Assembly: GCA_944385585.1 (NCBI GenBank) | Contig: CALWXU010000197.1 | Span: 1-35,985 of the forward strand | Source: an uncultured Flavonifractor sp. | Lineage (GTDB): Bacteria; Bacillota; Clostridia; Oscillospirales; Oscillospiraceae | Length of the DNA: 35,985 bases | Direction: 5' to 3' | Shown here: positions 33,468 through 35,985 of the stretch, one piece after another | How positions within the stretch are numbered: position 1 is the first letter of the stretch | Layout: every line of letters starts with the position of its first letter | The notes under the pieces: generated by a model | Database searches by the model: none | What the model saw: the letters and a program-made list of their open reading frames with translations, nothing else | Told to the model about the DNA's origin: nothing | Program-made: the position numbers and the translations under genes

Positions 33468-34107
33468 GGGTAAAACCCTGGTGCCTAAGAAGAATGCTAC
33501 CGGTGTACTAGCCATCTGCTGGCCCTGGAATGGGATTTCGGTCGTCTGGAAGAGAAAATCAAAGAATGTAAATATCCAGAGCTACAACACCACGTGGGCG
33601 GGCACCCAGAAGCTCTACGACTACGTAAACCACAACCCGGAGGTCATGGGTGCGCCGGTGGACGACACCAATGACGTCCACGTCATCGCCCAACTGGACA
33701 ACTTCATCTCCATCAACAACGCGGTGGACGTGGATCTGTTCGGCCAGGTGAACGCCGAGAGCGCCGGGCTCAAGCACATCTCGGGCACCGGCGGGCAGTT
33801 GGACTTCGTCCTGGGGGCCTACCTGTCCAAGGGGGGCAAGAGCTTCATCTGCCTGTCCTCCACCATGACGGGCAAGGACAGACAGATGAAAAGCCGCATC
33901 GTCCCCACCCTCACCAACGGCTCCATCACCACCGACCCCCGCTCCGCCGTCCACTACCTGGTGACGGAGTACGGCATGGTCAACCTGAAGGGGGCCTCCA
34001 CCTGGGAGCGGGCGGAGAAGATCATCTCCATCGCCCACCCCGACTTCCGGGAGGAGCTGATTGCCCAGGCAGAGAAGATAGGTATCTGGCGAAAGAGCAA
34101 CCGGTAA
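33451..34107 (+). pseudogene. 3' part of butyryl-CoA:acetate CoA-transferase
   Basis: An open frame of 218 codons. From about 33595 it matches the C-terminal half of But/4-hydroxybutyrate CoA-transferases ([21 protein letters not shown], then [37 protein letters not shown]). The N-terminal half with the catalytic glutamate is missing; 33468-33590 is unplaced. High-GC codon use like etfBA. Translation could start at the ATG at 33451 inside the hbd remnant, but an enzyme is not expected. Confidence 0.85.
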
Positions 34108-34126
34108 CTAAACCTACAACAAAGTG

Positions 34127-34172
34127 CGGAGGCACCAGCCCCTATTAAAAGGCTGGTGCCTCCGTTGATTTT
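34127..34172 (+). terminator. intrinsic terminator after the CoA-transferase remnant
   Basis: Perfect 14-bp stem (34127-34140 with 34151-34164), 10-nt loop, then TTGATTTT. Confidence 0.85.
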
Positions 34173-34485
34173 CAATTGGATAAGGACTGTTGGTAAAGGT
34201 ATTTTGAGATGCTTGTGAGAGGAAAGGGAACATTATAATCTACCTGGGTTCACTGTGGCGTTAAGGAGTGCCAGCGCCTGCCGGCGCATCGCACTGCCTT
34301 CACCTATGCAGCAAAAAGAACCTGGATCTGCTGCAGACTTCTTAATGCCGCAAATCAAGCCGCCGGCTTTGCGCGTTGTCACAAAACCGACGGCCTTTGT
34401 TTTACCCATCGGCACACGGTAGGGTGCCGCGGCCCTCCGCTTCTGAATTTTGGACTTCCAAATTCAGAAGAACGGAGGAAACAGC
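34173..34485. other. gene-poor stretch with hairpins before the integrated element
   Basis: No convincing gene. It contains a compound hairpin at 34267-34295 (AGTGC...GCACT enclosing GCGCC-TGCC-GGCGC), CGGCAC...GTGCCG near 34410-34430, and a perfect 11-bp stem (34440-34450 with 34460-34470) directly before the GGAGG of the next gene, which could control its translation. The border of the integrated element may lie here. Confidence 0.4.
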
Positions 34486-34953
34486 ATGGGTTTCAACTAT
34501 GCCAAGGAACATAGGAAGTTCGAAGCCAAGTGGAAGAGGCTCCGCAAGGAGTACGAGGAAGCCGGTATGGATGAGTATGCAATTGAACAGCTTTATCTAT
34601 TTGACCTCGAAGTCTTTTGCTCTGAAAGATCCTATAGCAATCATACGCAGCCATTACCCGATATGCATGTCTCAGAAAACACAGCAAACCACTCAACTCT
34701 ACTGAAAAAGTTCGAAAGTCTCTCATGCGAATTGGACGAACTGGCGTATTCAGATCGATATTTCTGGATAGATACGATTGATAACCCTGAACTTGCCTCC
34801 AAGCTCAAACAGTTGACGCGCCCCGATTTGGAGCTCCTGACCCTATCGGCCATAGATGAGCATAAACAGTGGGAAATAGCAGGGCTGCTCGGATGTAATC
34901 AATCTGTAGTATCCAGGCGCTTGAAGAAAATTAAAAAATTTTTAGAAAAGTAG
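34486..34953 (+). CDS. sigma-like helix-turn-helix protein of an integrated element
   Basis: 155 residues. The C-terminal part is a sigma-70 region-4-like helix-turn-helix (LTLSAIDEHKQWEIAGLLGCNQSVVSRRLKKIKKFL, about 118-153), preceded by a charged helical N-terminus (HRKFEAKWKRLRKEYEEAGM). Small sigma-like proteins of this kind are common in conjugative or integrative elements of clostridia, near the recombinase. The start at 34486 has ACGGAGG and a hairpin directly upstream. A strong terminator follows. Confidence 0.7.
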   Translation: MGFNYAKEHRKFEAKWKRLRKEYEEAGMDEYAIEQLYLFDLEVFCSERSYSNHTQPLPDMHVSENTANHSTLLKKFESLSCELDELAYSDRYFWIDTIDNPELASKLKQLTRPDLELLTLSAIDEHKQWEIAGLLGCNQSVVSRRLKKIKKFLEK

Positions 34954-34957
34954 CATA

Positions 34958-35001
34958 AAAATTGCCTCCTCGCTGCCTACACAGTGAGGAGGCAATTTTA
35001 T
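34958..35001 (+). terminator. intrinsic terminator after sigma-like gene
   Basis: Perfect 14-bp stem (34958-34971 with 34986-34999) with TTTT within the descending arm; pairing continues inward with one G-T. Confidence 0.88.
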
Positions 35002-35019
35002 ACCTCCCGTGCAGCTTGA

Positions 35020-35440
35020 AAACTTCATATCCGGCAGCGGGATACGTCTGCTGACGAGAGGCCCTCCGGGAGGAGGGCTGGAGCGACGCTGGAGGATGCG
35101 CCAAGACCACCTGTGCGGGATACAATTCCGCATCAAAGACGGCCAAGGAAGGTGCAGAGCGGTGCCCATCCGTCCACAAAGCAGCCTGTGGCGGGCTGTT
35201 TCGCATTGCGGCTGGTTTTGAACCAGCCCGACCCTCGTCAGCAATCTGATAATGATACTCCTGTCCAGCCACAGCCCCGGGTGAAACCGGGATCAAGCAA
35301 TGGGGGCAGCTCGGAGAGATCCTCGGAGGGGTGAGATTCCCGTGATGTGTGCCAACACAGTCCGTCTGCTGCCGCCTAGGGCCCGGGAAGTAGTGTCGAA
35401 TAGGGCCAACCAGCGAAATGTATTTTTGAGAAACTCAGTG
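35020..35440 (+). ncRNA. candidate structured RNA in the integrated element
   Basis: No open frame with a ribosome site, but a chain of short stems: GCCCTCC-GGGA-GGAGGGC (35061-35078), TGCGG...CCGCA near 35115-35133, CAGCC...GGCTG near 35183-35199, GGCTGGTT-TTG-AACCAGCC (35210-35228) and CCCGG-GTGAAA-CCGGG near 35276-35291. Several have tight 3-6-nt loops. It matches no RNA family I can name; it is not a recognisable group II intron domain V, tmRNA or cobalamin riboswitch. A decayed gene is the alternative. Confidence 0.35.
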
Positions 35441-35479
35441 GGGGCCGTTCTGCGGCCATGAGCCTCATAACGGCCCCCA
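35439..35479 (+). other. hairpin before small SHOCT-like gene
   Basis: TGGGGGCCGTT (35439-35449) pairs with AACGGCCCCCA (35469-35479), 19-nt loop, followed by TTTCG. A weak terminator of the preceding structured region or a leader hairpin for the small gene. Confidence 0.55.
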
Positions 35480-35499
35480 TTTCGAAATGGAGATACGAG

Positions 35500-35643
35500 A
35501 TGAACCAGAACATCAACTACATCGGAATGGTAAACCTCCTCCGGCACCTCCAGAACGCCGGCCTTGTCAGCCGGAAGGAGGCCGGGAGGATTGCTGCCCG
35601 GCTCCGTGTAGAGACCGGGGCGGACGTCATATTTTTCCCCTGA
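35500..35643 (+). CDS. small SHOCT-like protein
   Basis: 47 residues: INYIGMVNLLRHLQNAGLVSR then KEAGRIAARL, a two-helix pattern like the SHOCT-type short domain. Tiny proteins of this sort commonly stand just before the large serine recombinase in clostridial integrative elements and may help integration or excision. GGAG 8 bp before the ATG. Role unproven. Confidence 0.6.
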   Translation: MNQNINYIGMVNLLRHLQNAGLVSRKEAGRIAARLRVETGADVIFFP

Positions 35644-35716
35644 TTTTTGTTACGTTTGGATATGGATATTTTGCGGCAGTGCTGGTATTGTGTGTTGCTG
35701 AAAAGGAGGTGATTCC

Positions 35717-35985
35717 GTGGGCAAGCAGAAGAAAACCAGCGGTTCCCTGGCGCTGAACAGCACACCCCAGGTGATCACCATCCCGCCCAGCAACCCGGTC
35801 AGAGCCCGGAAGCTGCGGGTGGCGGCATACGCCCGGGTGAGTTCCAGTTCAGAGGACCAGCTCAACTCCTTCGCCGCCCAGAACGCCCATTATACGGAGC
35901 TCATTACTGCCAACCCGGAGTGGGAGTTCGTGGATGTGTACGCGGACAAGGGGATCACCGGCACCTCGGCGGAGAAGCGGGAGGA
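35717..35985 (+). CDS. large serine recombinase, N-terminal part (runs off window)
   Basis: 89 codons from a GTG with an almost perfect AAGGAGGTGATT ribosome site. Resolvase-type catalytic domain: A-Y-A-R-V-S-S (the serine nucleophile lies here), D-Q-L-N-S-F-A-A-Q and Y-A-D-K-G-I-T-G-T-S. This is the pattern of large serine recombinases of the TndX/TnpX class that integrate mobile elements in clostridia. The extra about 38 residues before the catalytic motif are usual in these. Confidence 0.92.
   Translation, partial: MGKQKKTSGSLALNSTPQVITIPPSNPVRARKLRVAAYARVSSSSEDQLNSFAAQNAHYTELITANPEWEFVDVYADKGITGTSAEKRE

Noticed and set aside
35270-35400. Cobalamin riboswitch or group II intron
   Set aside because: CCGGG-GTGAAA-like text recalls a riboswitch stem, but the B12 box is absent, and no intron domain V or maturase is present.

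Overview
The window looks like the chromosome of a butyrate-forming gut Firmicute of the class Clostridia, most likely family Oscillospiraceae (Flavonifractor/Intestinimonas-like). The reasons are Gram-positive ribosome binding sites throughout, a full acetyl-CoA to butyryl-CoA gene set, a sigma-54 enhancer-binding protein of the clostridial type, and very uneven base composition. The genus is inferred, not proven.

Layout. 1-2932 (minus): a zinc/cadmium efflux operon made of a free-standing metal-binding domain, a P1B-2 ATPase and a zinc-sensing ArsR repressor, with a readable promoter and a dyad at its start point. 3039-5680: a 'radical SAM mobile pair', preceded by a flavin reductase gene broken by an 8-bp tandem duplication, and a divergent HxlR regulator whose probable operator covers the reductase promoter. 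5769-10537: a small TIGR04076-like protein, then a divergent locus. A patatin-like lipase and an Rrf2 regulator read left. Three tandem class-M-like sirtuins and a truncated HD protein read right. Two copies of one dyad bracket the shared promoter. 10566-13202 (minus, with a divergent LysR): a paired short chromate-transporter operon ending in a tubby/LURP-one-like protein. 13203-15388: an ArsR-AraC regulator pair with no visible target, run into by a decayed IS1182-type transposase. 15601-19880 (minus): a LysR regulator, a nitrilase, a six-helix membrane protein, an isochorismatase-like hydrolase and a flavoprotein, together a likely nitrile/amide or small-acid utilisation cluster.

20639-30412 (plus): PaaG-like isomerase, acyl-CoA dehydrogenase, thiolase, EtfB, EtfA, butyryl-CoA dehydrogenase, crotonase, 3-hydroxybutyryl-CoA dehydrogenase and a family I CoA-transferase. 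Together these can condense two acetyl-CoA, reduce the product to butyryl-CoA with Etf, and exchange the CoA. Base composition changes sharply inside this run, suggesting assembly from different sources. 30413-34107 is a wreck of the same pathway: two further hbd remnants, a 5' and a 3' piece of a butyryl-CoA:acetate CoA-transferase gene, and between them a sigma-54 activator plus a BrnQ-type transporter cut off halfway, still carrying a textbook -24/-12 promoter.

34486-35985 is the start of an integrated element: a sigma-like helix-turn-helix protein, about 550 bp dense in stem-loops, a small SHOCT-like protein, and the first 89 codons of a large serine recombinase.

The two most interesting items are the triple sirtuin locus with its paired operators and the scrambled butyrate module. 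A 15-bp dyad shared by the nitrilase and butyrate promoters may tie these two neighbouring pathways to one regulator.
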